Assembly (NCBI RefSeq): GCF_000006945.2
Contig: NC_003197.2
Location: 744,001 to 808,000, forward strand
Origin: Salmonella enterica subsp. enterica serovar Typhimurium str. LT2
GTDB lineage: Bacteria; Pseudomonadota; Gammaproteobacteria; Enterobacterales; Enterobacteriaceae
Reading direction: 5' to 3'
Length of the DNA: 64,000 bases
Notes under the pieces: generated by a model
Database searches by the model: none
What the model was told of the DNA's origin: nothing
Seen by the model: the letters and a program-made list of their open reading frames with translations, nothing else
Position numbers and translations under genes: made by a program
Shown: positions 1 through 9,868 of the stretch, one piece after another
Numbering within the stretch: position 1 is the first letter of the stretch
Layout of the letters: each line of letters starts with the position of its first letter

Positions 1-74
1 TTAGCGACAACAAGCGCATGGTCATCAAGAATTTCGTGACCGGTAAAGATCCGGCCCTGGGTTAAAGCATACAT
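1..74 (-). CDS. nagA: N-acetylglucosamine-6-phosphate deacetylase, 5' fragment
   Basis: Only the first 24 codons lie in the window; the gene runs off the left edge. The readable N-terminus (MYALTQGRIFTGHEIL...) matches NagA, which deacetylates GlcNAc-6-phosphate to glucosamine-6-phosphate in the cytoplasm. It lies 59 nt downstream of nagB on the same strand, as in the enterobacterial nagBACD operon, so it is transcribed from the promoter in front of nagB. Identification rests on this short N-terminus plus synteny. Confidence 0.9.
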   Translation of the reverse strand, partial: MYALTQGRIFTGHEILDDHALVVA

Positions 75-133
75 TCCGACCCCCGATATCAAAAATTTAC
101 CGCCCCGCATTGACTGGCGGGGCGGAGACAACA

Positions 134-934
134 TTACAGACCTTTAATATTTTCTGCTTCTAATTCATTGAAATATTTCAATGTTTTAACTTTAAGTTCC
201 ATTGTGGACGGCTCATCGCATACCACAACCGCTTTCGGATGGAGTTGCAGGCAGCTAATGGTCCACATGTGGTTGACGTTGCCTTCAACCGCCGCCTGCA
301 GCGCCTGGGCTTTCTGATGGCCCAGCACCAGAATCATCACTTCTTCCGCATCCAGCAGAGTACCCACGCCTACCGTCAGCGCGTATTTCGGCACCTGGTT
401 TACGTCGCCGTCAAAGAAGCGGGAGTTCGCTACGCGAGTATCATGGGTTAACGTTTTGATACGGGTGCGGGAAGCCAGGGAAGACGCCGGTTCGTTAAAG
501 GCGATGTGACCGTCGTTGCCGACGCCGCCCATAAACAGATGGATTTTACCGTAAGAACGAATTTTTTCTTCATATTGACGGCATTCTGCATCGATATCCG
601 GTGCGTTACCGTTGAGAAGATTGATGTTTTCTGCTGGAATATCAACGTGATCGAAAAAGTTACGATGCATAAAGCTGTGGTAGCTTTCCGGATGCTCTTT
701 CGGCAGGCCAACATATTCGTCCATATTAAAGGTGACCACATGCTTAAAGCTGACCTCGCCCGCTTTGTGCATCTCAACCAGCGCTTTGTACGCCGTTAGC
801 GGCGTGCCGCCGGTAGGCAGTCCAAGGACAAACGGACGATCGGCGGTCGGTTTGAACGCATTAATACGGTTAACGATATGGCGAGCGGCCCATTTGCCAA
901 CCTGTTCTGCGGTACTCAGGGGGATCAGTCTCAT
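134..934 (-). CDS. nagB: Glucosamine-6-phosphate deaminase
   Basis: A 266-residue protein, the usual NagB length. NagB converts glucosamine-6-phosphate to fructose-6-phosphate and ammonium, the last step of amino-sugar catabolism. The active-site segment [14 protein letters not shown] (about residues 136-149) holds the Asp, His and Glu used for ring opening and proton transfer, and a GLPTGGTP phosphate-binding loop lies near residue 40. The start codon follows a GAGG Shine-Dalgarno sequence. First gene of the nagBA... operon, divergent from nagE, with which it shares the NagC/CRP control region. Confidence 0.98.
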
Positions 935-1020
935 TCTTCACCTCAATAATCAATGTCAAAATTTGGCGGATCGTATTAAGCGTAACCTGGATATCCAGGG
1001 TTCGTGTTCAATCCGTCCTG

Positions 1021-1041
1021 ATTTTTTGAATCATAAAATAA
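1021..1041. promoter_or_regulatory. Candidate NagC operator, nagB-proximal
   Basis: An AT-rich imperfect palindrome (ATTTTTTGAATCATAAAATAA) centred at about 1031, in the 326-nt gene-free spacer between nagB and nagE. Its centre is 94 nt from the centre of the clearer operator at 1115-1135, about nine helical turns, which fits the known looping repression of nagE/nagB by NagC. The match was judged by eye; the spacing is the stronger argument. Confidence 0.5.
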
Positions 1042-1086
1042 GTTTTCTGTGTTAGCCAGTGGATGGTAGGGGTGATTACGATATTT

Positions 1087-1102
1087 AGTGATTATAATCA
1101 CA
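1087..1102. promoter_or_regulatory. Candidate CRP site, nagB-nagE control region
   Basis: Read on the minus strand the core is TGTGA-TTATAA-TCACT, one mismatch from the symmetric CRP core TGTGA-N6-TCACA. It lies between the two NagC operator candidates, consistent with known cAMP-CRP activation of the nag divergon. Confidence 0.7.
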
Positions 1103-1114
1103 AAAAACACCCGT

Positions 1115-1135
1115 TTAATTTGCGAGGCGAATTAA
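1115..1135. promoter_or_regulatory. NagC operator, nagE-proximal
   Basis: The palindromic arms TTAATT and AATTAA flank a TGCGAGGCG centre. The inner 19 nt (1119-1137) are repeated exactly upstream of chiP at 5184-5202. That repetition at two GlcNAc/chitin-oligosaccharide genes is strong internal evidence for binding of the shared repressor NagC. Confidence 0.8.
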
Positions 1136-1260
1136 TTTTCCACACACTCTGCAGAAGATGATCTCACCGTTCGATTACAGAACATCACGTTTTTAACGTT
1201 TGCAGCACAATAAAAAACGGCTTCAAAGAAGCCATATCGGCGTCTCGTAGGGGGAATAAG

Positions 1261-3213
1261 ATGAATATTTTAGGTTTTTTCCAGCGGCTGGGTAGGGCGT
1301 TGCAGCTCCCTATCGCCGTGTTGCCGGTGGCAGCGTTGTTGCTGCGATTCGGCCAACCAGATTTGCTGAATATGCCGTTTATCGCGCAAGCGGGCGGGTC
1401 TATTTTCGATAACCTGGCGCTGGTTTTCGCTATCGGCGTGGCCTCCAGTTGGTCTAAAGATAGCGCGGGCGCGGCAGCGCTGGCGGGAGCCGTGGGTTAC
1501 TTCGTCATGACCAAAGCGATGGTGACGATTAACCCGGAAATCAACATGGGCGTGCTGGCGGGGATTATTACCGGTCTGGTCGGCGGCGCGGTTTATAATC
1601 GCTGGTCTGGTATCAAACTGCCTGATTTTCTCAGTTTCTTCGGTGGAAAACGTTTTGTACCGATCGCAACGGGCTTTTTCTGTCTGGTGCTGGCCGCTAT
1701 TTTCGGTTACGTCTGGCCGCCGGTACAGCATGGCATCCATGCGGGCGGTGAATGGATCGTTTCCGCAGGCGCGCTGGGTTCCGGTATCTTTGGCTTCATC
1801 AACCGTCTGCTGATCCCCACCGGTCTGCATCAGGTACTGAACACCATCGCCTGGTTCCAGATTGGCGAATTCACCAATGCCGCAGGCACTGTATTCCACG
1901 GCGACATCAACCGCTTCTATGCTGGCGACGGCACGGCGGGGATGTTTATGTCCGGCTTCTTCCCGATCATGATGTTTGGTCTGCCGGGCGCCGCTCTGGC
2001 GATGTATTTCGCCGCGCCGAAAGAACGTCGTCCGATGGTGGGCGGTATGCTGCTGTCTGTCGCGATCACCGCGTTTCTGACCGGCGTAACCGAGCCGCTG
2101 GAATTCCTGTTTATGTTCCTGGCGCCGCTGCTGTACCTCCTGCACGCCATTTTGACTGGTATCAGCCTGTTCGTCGCGACGTTGCTGGGTATCCATGCGG
2201 GCTTCTCTTTCTCGGCAGGCGCGATCGACTATGTTCTGATGTATAACCTGCCAGCGGCCAGCAATAACGTCTGGATGTTGCTGGTGATGGGCGTTGTATT
2301 CTTTATCATCTACTTCCTGCTGTTCAGCGCGGTTATTCGTATGTTTAACCTGAAAACGCCGGGCCGCGAAGATAAAGTTGATGAGATGGTAACGGAAGAA
2401 GCCAACAGCAACACCGAAGAAGGGTTAACGCAACTGGCGACCAGCTATATTGCTGCGGTTGGCGGTACGGACAACCTGAAAGCGATCGATGCGTGTATTA
2501 CCCGTCTGCGCCTGACCGTGAATGACTCTGCTCGCGTTAACGATGCGGCCTGCAAACGCCTCGGCGCTTCCGGCGTGGTGAAACTGAACAAACAGACCAT
2601 TCAGGTTATTGTCGGCGCGAAAGCGGAATCGATTGGCGATGAAATGAAGAAAGTGGTGGCGCGGGGACCGGTCGCGGCAGCGTCTGCTGATGCGGCTCAC
2701 GTTGCAACACCTGCTCCGGCGGCCAAACCCCAGGCGGTGCCGAATGCGGTAACTATCGCTGAACTGGTCTCTCCGATTACCGGTGAGGTAGTGGCGCTGG
2801 ATCAGGTACCGGATGAAGCTTTCGCCAGCAAAGCGGTCGGCGACGGCGTGGCGGTGAAACCCACCGATAAAACCGTGGTTTCTCCGGCGGCGGGTACTAT
2901 CGTGAAAATCTTCAACACTAACCACGCGTTCTGTCTGGAAACCGAAAAAGGCGCGGAGATCGTTGTCCATATGGGTATCGATACCGTCGCGCTGAACGGT
3001 CAGGGCTTTAAGCGTCTGGTAGAAGAGGGTGCGGAAGTCACGGCGGGTCAGCCGGTGCTGGAACTGGATCTGGACTTCCTGAATGCCAATGCGCGTTCCA
3101 TGATAAGCCCGGTTGTTTGCAGCAACAGCGATGACTTCAGCGCTCTGGTCATCAAAGCGGATGGTCACGTGGTAGCGGGTAAAACGCCACTGTACGAGAT
3201 CAAGAGCAAATAA
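1261..3213 (+). CDS. nagE: PTS N-acetylglucosamine transporter EIICBA
   Basis: A 650-residue fused PTS permease that imports and phosphorylates GlcNAc at the inner membrane. The order is a hydrophobic EIIC channel (about residues 1-370), an EIIB domain with phospho-accepting Cys412 in IDACITRLRL, an Ala/Pro-rich linker, and an EIIA domain with the active-site His at residue 570 in VVHMGIDTV. Start codon follows GGGGG/GAATAAG. Divergent from nagB and controlled by the shared NagC and CRP sites. Its product, GlcNAc-6-P, is the substrate of NagA and the NagC inducer. Confidence 0.98.
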   Translation: MNILGFFQRLGRALQLPIAVLPVAALLLRFGQPDLLNMPFIAQAGGSIFDNLALVFAIGVASSWSKDSAGAAALAGAVGYFVMTKAMVTINPEINMGVLAGIITGLVGGAVYNRWSGIKLPDFLSFFGGKRFVPIATGFFCLVLAAIFGYVWPPVQHGIHAGGEWIVSAGALGSGIFGFINRLLIPTGLHQVLNTIAWFQIGEFTNAAGTVFHGDINRFYAGDGTAGMFMSGFFPIMMFGLPGAALAMYFAAPKERRPMVGGMLLSVAITAFLTGVTEPLEFLFMFLAPLLYLLHAILTGISLFVATLLGIHAGFSFSAGAIDYVLMYNLPAASNNVWMLLVMGVVFFIIYFLLFSAVIRMFNLKTPGREDKVDEMVTEEANSNTEEGLTQLATSYIAAVGGTDNLKAIDACITRLRLTVNDSARVNDAACKRLGASGVVKLNKQTIQVIVGAKAESIGDEMKKVVARGPVAAASADAAHVATPAPAAKPQAVPNAVTIAELVSPITGEVVALDQVPDEAFASKAVGDGVAVKPTDKTVVSPAAGTIVKIFNTNHAFCLETEKGAEIVVHMGIDTVALNGQGFKRLVEEGAEVTAGQPVLELDLDFLNANARSMISPVVCSNSDDFSALVIKADGHVVAGKTPLYEIKSK

Positions 3214-3221
3214 TCGCTTCC

Positions 3222-3255
3222 TGGCCGGATAAGGCGTAAGACGCCATCCGGCGAT
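3222..3255. repeat. REP element after nagE
   Basis: Palindromic unit with the arms GCCGGATAAGGCG and CGCCATCCGGC, the standard enterobacterial REP arrangement. It lies 9 nt after the nagE stop codon and may stabilise the nagE 3' end. Confidence 0.85.
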
Positions 3256-3269
3256 ATCACAGGAAACAT

Positions 3270-3303
3270 AAGCGGCAGAGGGAAACCTTCGCCGCTTTTT
3301 TTT
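3270..3303 (+). terminator. Rho-independent terminator of nagE
   Basis: Inverted repeat AAGCGGC / GCCGCTT with a 14-nt loop followed by a run of T, between the REP element and glnS. Confidence 0.85.
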
Positions 3304-3423
3304 ACCGCAATTAGCCCCAATATTTTCTGCAAAGCCACTTTTTAAGTAACTAAAGGTTGTCAGTCTGTCCGGCTTATAAGATCATATGCCGTTATACGTT
3401 GTTTACGCTTTGAGGAATCCACG

Positions 3424-5091
3424 ATGAGTGAGGCTGAAGCCCGCCCGACTAACTTTATTCGTCAGATTATTGATGAAGATCTGGCGAGTGGTAAACATAC
3501 CACTGTCCATACCCGTTTTCCGCCGGAGCCGAATGGCTATCTGCATATCGGCCACGCGAAATCTATCTGCCTGAACTTTGGCATCGCGCAAGATTATCAG
3601 GGCCAGTGCAACCTGCGTTTCGATGACACCAACCCGGTAAAAGAAGATATCGAGTACGTTGATTCGATCAAAAACGACGTCGAGTGGTTAGGCTTTCACT
3701 GGTCTGGCGATATTCGCTACTCCTCCGATTACTTTGACCAACTGCACGCCTATGCGGTCGAGCTAATCAATAAAGGCCTGGCCTATGTTGATGAGCTGAC
3801 GCCGGAGCAGATCCGTGAATACCGCGGTACGCTGACCGCGCCGGGTAAAAACAGCCCGTTCCGCGATCGCAGCGTCGAAGAGAACCTCGCGCTATTTGAA
3901 AAAATGCGTACCGGCGGTTTTGAAGAGGGTAAAGCCTGTCTGCGCGCTAAAATCGACATGGCGTCGCCGTTTATCGTGATGCGCGATCCGGTGCTGTATC
4001 GCATTAAATTCGCCGAGCATCATCAGACTGGCAACAAGTGGTGCATCTATCCGATGTACGACTTTACTCACTGCATCAGCGATGCGCTGGAAGGCATTAC
4101 TCATTCTCTGTGTACGCTGGAGTTCCAGGATAACCGTCGTCTGTACGACTGGGTGCTGGACAACATCACCATTCCGGTTCACCCGCGCCAGTACGAATTC
4201 TCGCGCCTGAATCTGGAATACACCGTGATGTCCAAGCGTAAGCTGAACCTGCTGGTGACCGACAAACACGTCGAAGGTTGGGACGATCCGCGTATGCCGA
4301 CTATTTCCGGTCTGCGCCGTCGCGGCTATACCGCGGCTTCTATTCGTGAGTTCTGCAAACGCATCGGCGTCACCAAGCAGGACAACACTATTGAGATGGC
4401 GTCGCTGGAATCCTGCATTCGCGAAGATCTGAACGAAAACGCGCCGCGCGCGATGGCGGTAATCGATCCGGTAAAACTGGTTATCGAAAATTACCCGCAG
4501 GGTGAGAGCGAAATGGTTACCATGCCTAACCATCCGAATAAACCGGAGATGGGCAGCCGTGAAGTGCCGTTTAGCGGTGAGATCTGGATCGATCGCGCAG
4601 ATTTCCGCGAAGAAGCGAACAAACAGTACAAACGTCTGGTGATGGGCAAAGAAGTGCGTCTGCGTAATGCCTACGTCATTAAAGCGGAGCGCGTAGAGAA
4701 GGATGCCGAAGGGAATATCACCACCATCTTCTGTACCTATGATGCTGATACGCTGAGTAAAGATCCGGCTGACGGGCGTAAAGTGAAAGGCGTAATCCAC
4801 TGGGTTAGCGCAGCACATGCGCTGCCGATTGAAATTCGTCTCTACGACCGTCTGTTCAGCGTGCCGAATCCGGGCGCCGCGGAGGACTTCCTGTCTGTTA
4901 TCAACCCCGAATCATTAGTGATTAAGCAGGGGTATGGCGAGCCGTCGCTGAAAGCGGCGGTAGCAGGAAAAGCTTTCCAGTTTGAACGTGAAGGCTACTT
5001 CTGCCTCGACAGCCGCTATGCAACGGCCGATAAGCTGGTCTTTAACCGCACCGTGGGCCTGCGTGATACCTGGGCGAAAGCGGGCGAGTAA
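3424..5091 (+). CDS. glnS: Glutaminyl-tRNA synthetase
   Basis: A 555-residue class I aminoacyl-tRNA synthetase that charges tRNA-Gln with glutamine. The HIGH-type motif is in [15 protein letters not shown] (about residues 34-48) and the KMSKS-type motif is VMSKRKL (about residue 268). The C-terminal part is the anticodon-binding beta-barrel region. The start follows GAGGAATCCACG. Single-gene unit between two terminators. Confidence 0.98.
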
Positions 5092-5131
5092 GCACTGCGC
5101 CAACAGGCGAATGCTGTAAAAATACCTTGTC

Positions 5132-5157
5132 AACGCCGCGTTCTGCGGCGTTTTTTC
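5132..5157 (+). terminator. Rho-independent terminator of glnS
   Basis: Perfect 8-bp stem AACGCCGC / GCGGCGTT with a short loop, followed by a T run, 40 nt after the glnS stop codon. Confidence 0.92.
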
Positions 5158-5179
5158 TCTGCATTTCTAAGTCGATTCT

Positions 5180-5202
5180 CTTTTTTGCGAGGCGAATTAA
5201 TT
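5180..5202. promoter_or_regulatory. NagC operator upstream of chiP
   Basis: The 19-nt stretch at 5184-5202 is identical to the nagE operator core at 1119-1137. It lies about 335 nt before the chiP start, in a 445-nt gene-free spacer that otherwise holds the glnS terminator, the chiP promoter and a long chiP leader. NagC repression of chiPQ is known in enterobacteria. Confidence 0.8.
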
Positions 5203-5517
5203 ATTCTCTGAAAATTATTGATCTGATAAATGATTATTAATCTAAATGTTATAAGCGTCAGGTCAACAGGAGACAATTATTTTCATGCCTATGGAAAACA
5301 AGTCAATTTTCTTTCTGGCGGTCTGCTTCCCCCACCAGCAGTCGAATGTAACAGAAAGCAATTAAATATGTGCGGTTGCTCATATTATTACATACTGGTT
5401 ACAGAAAGAGATTGATAATTCGCATCGCGAAAAATAGTCTATTTAACGTAGTAAATGAGGTTTCTCAGCGCTACTTTTTATTTTTTCGCTGTTCGCTTTT
5501 GTCGGCAGCAATTTATA

Positions 5518-5528
5518 CGTCAAAGAGG
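5518..5528 (+). promoter_or_regulatory. ChiX sRNA target on the chiP ribosome-binding site
   Basis: CGTCAAAGAGG covers the Shine-Dalgarno of chiP (AGAGG, 8 nt before the ATG). It is perfectly complementary to the CCUCUUUGACG seed that I recall in the ChiX (MicM) sRNA. ChiX is known to silence chiP unless titrated by chitobiose-operon mRNA. The ChiX gene itself is outside the window. Confidence 0.75.
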
Positions 5529-5536
5529 ATTAACTT

Positions 5537-6943
5537 ATGCGTACGTTTAGTGGCAAACGTAGTACGCTGGCTCTGGCTATCGCCGGTATCACAGCAATGT
5601 CGGGGTGGATCGTTGTTCCGCAGGCGCAAGCCTCCGGCTTTTTCGACGACTCCACGTTAACGGGCGGCATCTATTATTGGCAGCGTGAACGCGATCGCAA
5701 AGATGTGACCGACGGCGACAAATATAAAACTAACCTTTCTCATGCGACCTGGAACGCTAACCTGGATTTTCAGTCTGGTTACGCTGCGGATATGTTCGGT
5801 CTGGATATCGCGGCGTTTACCGCGATTGAAATGGCAGAAAACGGCGACAGCGGTCATCCAAACGAAATTGCCTTCTCGAAAAAGAATAAAGGCTACGACG
5901 AAGACTATTCCGGCGATAAGAGCGGTATCAGTCTTTATAAAGCCGCAGCGAAATTTAAATATGGCCCGGTCTGGGCGCGCGCCGGTTATATTCAGCCTAC
6001 CGGTCAGACGCTGTTAGCGCCGCACTGGAGTTTTATGCCGGGTACCTATCAGGGTGCGGAAGCCGGCGCCAGTTTTGACTATGGCGATGCGGGCGCGTTA
6101 AGTTTTTCCTACATGTGGACTAACGAATATAAAGCGCCGTGGCATACCGAAATGGATAAGTTTTATCAGGCGGATAAAAAAACCAATGTGGATTATCTCC
6201 ACTCCATCGGCGCGAAGTACGACTTCAAAAATGATCTGGTGCTGGAAGCGGCGTTTGGTCAGTCCGAAGGCTATGTCGATCAATATTTCGCGAAGGCCAG
6301 CTATAAATTTGATTTAGGCGGCAATCCGTTCACCACCAGTTACCAGTTCTACGGCGCGCGCGACAAAGTAGACGATCGCAGCGTGAATGATATTTACGAC
6401 GGTACGGCCTGGCTGCAGGCGTTGACCTTCGGCTACAAAGTCGCGGAAGTGGTTGACCTGCGTCTGGAAGGCACCTGGGTGAAAGCGGACGGTCAGCAGG
6501 GCTATTTTCTGCAACGTATGACGCCAACCTACGCCTCTTCAAACGGTCGTCTGGATATCTGGTGGGATAACCGCTCCGACTTTAACGCTAACGGTGAAAA
6601 GGCGGTTTTCTTCGGCGCGATGTATGACCTGAAAAACTGGAATCTGCCGGGCTGGGCTGTGGGTGCGTCTTACGTTTACGCCTGGGATGCTAAACCGGCA
6701 ACCTGGCAAAGTAACCCGGATGCTTACTACGACAAAAACCGCACTATCGAAGAGTCCTCATACAGTCTGGATGCGGTTTATACCCTGCAGGAGGGGCGTG
6801 CCAAAGGCACCATGTTCAAACTGCACTTTACCGAATATGACAACCACTCCAATATTCCAAGCTGGGGCGGTGGTTACGGCAACATCTTCCAGGATGAACG
6901 TGACGTGAAATTTATCGTTATTGCGCCATTCACTATTTTCTGA
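5537..6943 (+). CDS. chiP: Chitoporin, outer-membrane chitooligosaccharide channel
   Basis: A 468-residue OprD-family outer-membrane porin for chitin-derived oligosaccharides. The first ~32 residues form a signal peptide ending in QAQA before SGFFDD. The mature part is rich in alternating aromatic strands and ends in Phe (VIAPFTIF), as expected for a BAM substrate. Followed 49 nt later by chiQ in one operon. Regulation visible in the sequence: a NagC operator upstream and a ChiX pairing site on the ribosome-binding site. Confidence 0.96.
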
Positions 6944-6992
6944 TGTCAGATGCGGCAGGCTGCCGGCCTGCCGCGCTGTTGAGGAACGACCT

Positions 6993-7325
6993 ATGAAAAA
7001 AATTTTACTCATCGCCAGCATGACCGCCGGTTTGACGGCCTGCGCGTCATCACCCGCGCCGGAAGAAGATAGCCGGCTGAAAGAGGCGTACAGCGCCTGT
7101 ATCAATACCGCACAGGGCTCGCCTGAGAAGATAGAGGCCTGCCAAAGCGTGCTGAATGTCCTTAAAAAAGAGCGCAGACATCAGCAATTTGCTAACGAAG
7201 AAAGCGTGCGGGTACTGGACTATCAGCAGTGCATTCAGGCGACGCGCACGGGTAACGATCAGGCGGTCAAGGCTGACTGCGATAAGGTCTGGCAGGAAAT
7301 TCGCAGTCATAATAACGTGCAATAA
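6993..7325 (+). CDS. chiQ: Chitosugar-induced lipoprotein ChiQ
   Basis: A 110-residue predicted lipoprotein. The N-terminus has a Lys-Lys, a hydrophobic stretch and the lipobox LTAC (Cys at residue 17), so it should be lipidated and membrane anchored. The mature region has several Cys residues. I chose the ATG at 6993 because it follows GAGGAACGACCT and begins the signal peptide; an upstream in-frame start would overlap chiP and break the lipoprotein signal. Co-transcribed with chiP; molecular function is not known. Confidence 0.92.
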   Translation: MKKILLIASMTAGLTACASSPAPEEDSRLKEAYSACINTAQGSPEKIEACQSVLNVLKKERRHQQFANEESVRVLDYQQCIQATRTGNDQAVKADCDKVWQEIRSHNNVQ

Positions 7326-7341
7326 AACCCTGCCTTGCCAC

Positions 7342-7374
7342 CCACGGGCGAATGTTTTCCGCCCGTGGTTTTTT
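7342..7374. terminator. Shared terminator between chiQ and tcuC
   Basis: A 9-bp stem CCACGGGCG / CGCCCGTGG followed on the plus strand by TTTTTT, in the short gap between convergent chiQ and tcuC. It clearly serves chiQ. The minus strand has no comparable T run, so service to tcuC is less certain. Confidence 0.85.
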
Positions 7375-8678
7375 CAGGCTTTATTTTCTGCCGCGATATA
7401 GCCGCGACTCAGACGTACAAACAGCATCGCCGTCGCGGCAAGTCCACATAACGCTGCGCACATCAGCCACCAGCCGGGCGAGCTTTTATCGCCGGTTAAC
7501 TTTACCAGCGCGGTAGAGATGGCCGGCGTCAGGCCGCCAAAAATCGCCGTCGCCAGGCTAAAGGCCAGCGAGAAACCAACGGTACGCACATAGACTGGCA
7601 TCACTTCGGTTAACGCCGCGACCATTGCGCCGTTATACATGCCAAAAAAGAAAGAGAACCACAGCAGTACCAGCGTCATGCGGGTAAAGTCGGGCGCGGC
7701 GGTCAGCCACTGCATGACGGGCCAGGTGGTGATCAGCGCCAGCAACGTAATGCCCATTAACACAGCGCGACGGCCAATCCGGTCGGAAATCGCGCCGCCA
7801 ATGGGTAACCAGATAAAATTGGACACCCCCACTAACATGGTGACGATCAAACTGTCCCGCGCGCTGAGATTAAGCACGGTTCTGCCATAGGTCGGCGTAT
7901 AAACGGTGATAAAATAAAACGTTGTGGTGGTCATCGCCACCAGCAGCGTTCCGGCTGTAATAATGCGCCAGTTTTTGGCGATAGTTGCAAAAATTTCCCT
8001 GGTGTCGGGGCGATGCTTGCGTTGTAAAAACGCTTCTGTTTCTTGTAATGAACGACGTAAAACAAAAATCAGCGGAATGATCATACAGCCGATAAAGAAC
8101 GGAATTCGCCAGCCCCACTCCGATATCGCGTCGTGTCCCAGCGTGATATTCAGGCTATAACCAATCAACGCGGCAACAACGATCGCGACCTGCTGACTGG
8201 CGGATTGCCAGCTGGTATAAAACCCTTTATTGCCTGGCGTTGCGATTTCGGACAGATAGACCGAGACGCCGCCTAACTCAACGCCCGCAGAAAATCCTTG
8301 TAATAACCGGCCCAACAGCACCAACGCAGGCGCTGCCAGGCCGATCGTTTGGTAGCCGGGGACGAGGGCGATGAGCAACGTACCGCAGCCCATAATCGCC
8401 AGTGTCACCATCAGCCCTTTACGGCGTCCGATTCTGTCAATATAGGCGCCAAGCACAATCGCGCCGACGGGGCGCATTAAAAAACCGGAGCCAAAGACGG
8501 CAAAGGTCAACATTAATGAGGCAAATTCGCTTTCCGCCGGAAAAAACGTTCTGGCGATATAGGTGGCGTAAAATCCGAACAAGAAAAAATCAAACTGTTC
8601 AAGGAAATTGCCGCTTGTCACGCGCAGTATTGCGCCGAACGTGCCGGCGCGCGATGTTGCAGGTGTGTGTTGTGCCAT
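7374..8678 (-). CDS. tcuC: Tricarballylate/citrate-proton symporter (MFS)
   Basis: A 434-residue MFS transporter of the metabolite:H+ symporter group, with about 12 hydrophobic segments. The family motif DRIGRRKGL lies in the first cytoplasmic loop (about residue 82) and is echoed by DRIGRRAVL in the second half. TcuC imports tricarballylate (and citrate) in Salmonella. Last gene of the minus-strand unit, 50 nt after tcuB. Assignment rests on the MFS features plus the tcuRAB neighbourhood. Confidence 0.92.
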
Positions 8679-8728
8679 AGGGTTTGCTCTCCACTGTCTT
8701 TATTGTTTTATGGGTAAGATGTTGCGGG

Positions 8729-9868
8729 TCAGTTGCCTGTATCCCCCGCATGTTTTCCGCGTCGCTTCTCAACTGCCCATTTGAGTAAGGCCGCGCAGCG
8801 GAAAAATCCGTGGGCGAATTTTCCGTAGGGAAGGGTGAGAAAGAGCGCCATCACCACGCCTAAATGGAGCGCCAGCAGTATGCCCATTCCGCTGGTGTCT
8901 CTGCCTGCCAGCAGCGCCAGCCCGGTCAGACTGGTTAAGAACAGCAGCAGAATAAAGCCGCGATCCATGGGTTTCTGGCGCGCATCGCCATGTAACGGCG
9001 ACCGCCGCAGATTGAGCCACAGTAGCCCGGCCGGGCCGATAAGCAGACCGATACCGCCCAGCGTGCCGAGCATGACCGGCAGGCTAAAAAACGGGTAGGG
9101 CGCTTCCCAACCGGCGACGTAGTGATAGCCCGTCGCCACGACCGTGGCGGCAAAACAGAGCATAAAACCGTAAAAGGTAAAGTGATGAAAGCGACGGCGC
9201 AGCAGCGTGAACGCATCGTCCGCTTCGTTACAGCCTTTGCCGTGACCGCCGTCGAGATATTTCAGCGTTAACGCATTGTGCGACGCTTCCGCAATCTCTG
9301 CCGAACGCGGTACGCCCGGCGAGATCTCACGCCAGAAGCGGATTACGCCCGCCATAAGCAAACCGATTGCCAGCACAAAAACTGAGCCGAACATCCATGC
9401 CAGCAGGCTATGCGGAAAAATTTGATAGAAGTCACCGGCCAGCGGCGGATGAATCAGCGACCCTTTCAGCGCCATCGCCAGTAATAAAAAGAGCGTCAGA
9501 CCGACTATCAGCGCCAGCGCGACGGTGATCCCCGCCCGACGGTATAACGCGCCAAAAGCGGCGGGCTGGGCATACTGTTGATACGTCTCCAGGCGGGCTT
9601 GCGCCATCGCTTTCGGCACGTTAATGGCAAATTCATGGGGCGGCGCGTACTGGCACGCGTGCAGGCAGGCGCCGCAGTTATGACATAAATTCGCCAGATA
9701 ATGAATATCGGCTTTACCGAATTCGAGCCGCTGGGTCATCGCCGGAAATACCGCGCAAAAACCTTCGCAGTAGCGACACGCGTTACACACTTGCATGACG
9801 CGTTCGACCTCGGCTTCCGGTTCGGTAAGCACGGTGGCCTCAATGATTAATTTTTCAAGCTGTTTCAT
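8729..9868 (-). CDS. tcuB: TcuB, membrane iron-sulfur electron-transfer protein for tricarballylate oxidation
   Basis: A 379-residue protein. The N-terminal third carries two ferredoxin-like Cys clusters, [11 protein letters not shown] (about residues 28-38) and [11 protein letters not shown] (about 62-72). The rest has about six membrane segments with His residues of the kind that bind haem. TcuB reoxidises the reduced flavin of TcuA and passes electrons to the membrane quinone pool. It overlaps the end of tcuA by 14 nt, indicating translational coupling. Confidence 0.94.

Noticed and set aside
958..980. AAATTTGGCGGATCGTATTAAG near nagB as the second NagC operator
   Set aside because: Symmetry is weaker and its distance to the nagE operator (about 156 nt) fits looping less well than the candidate at 1021-1041.
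1270..2196. 308-codon open frame on the minus strand inside nagE
   Set aside because: It is antisense to a clear PTS permease and its translation is Arg/Gln/His-rich low-complexity, the usual shadow of a GC-rich gene.
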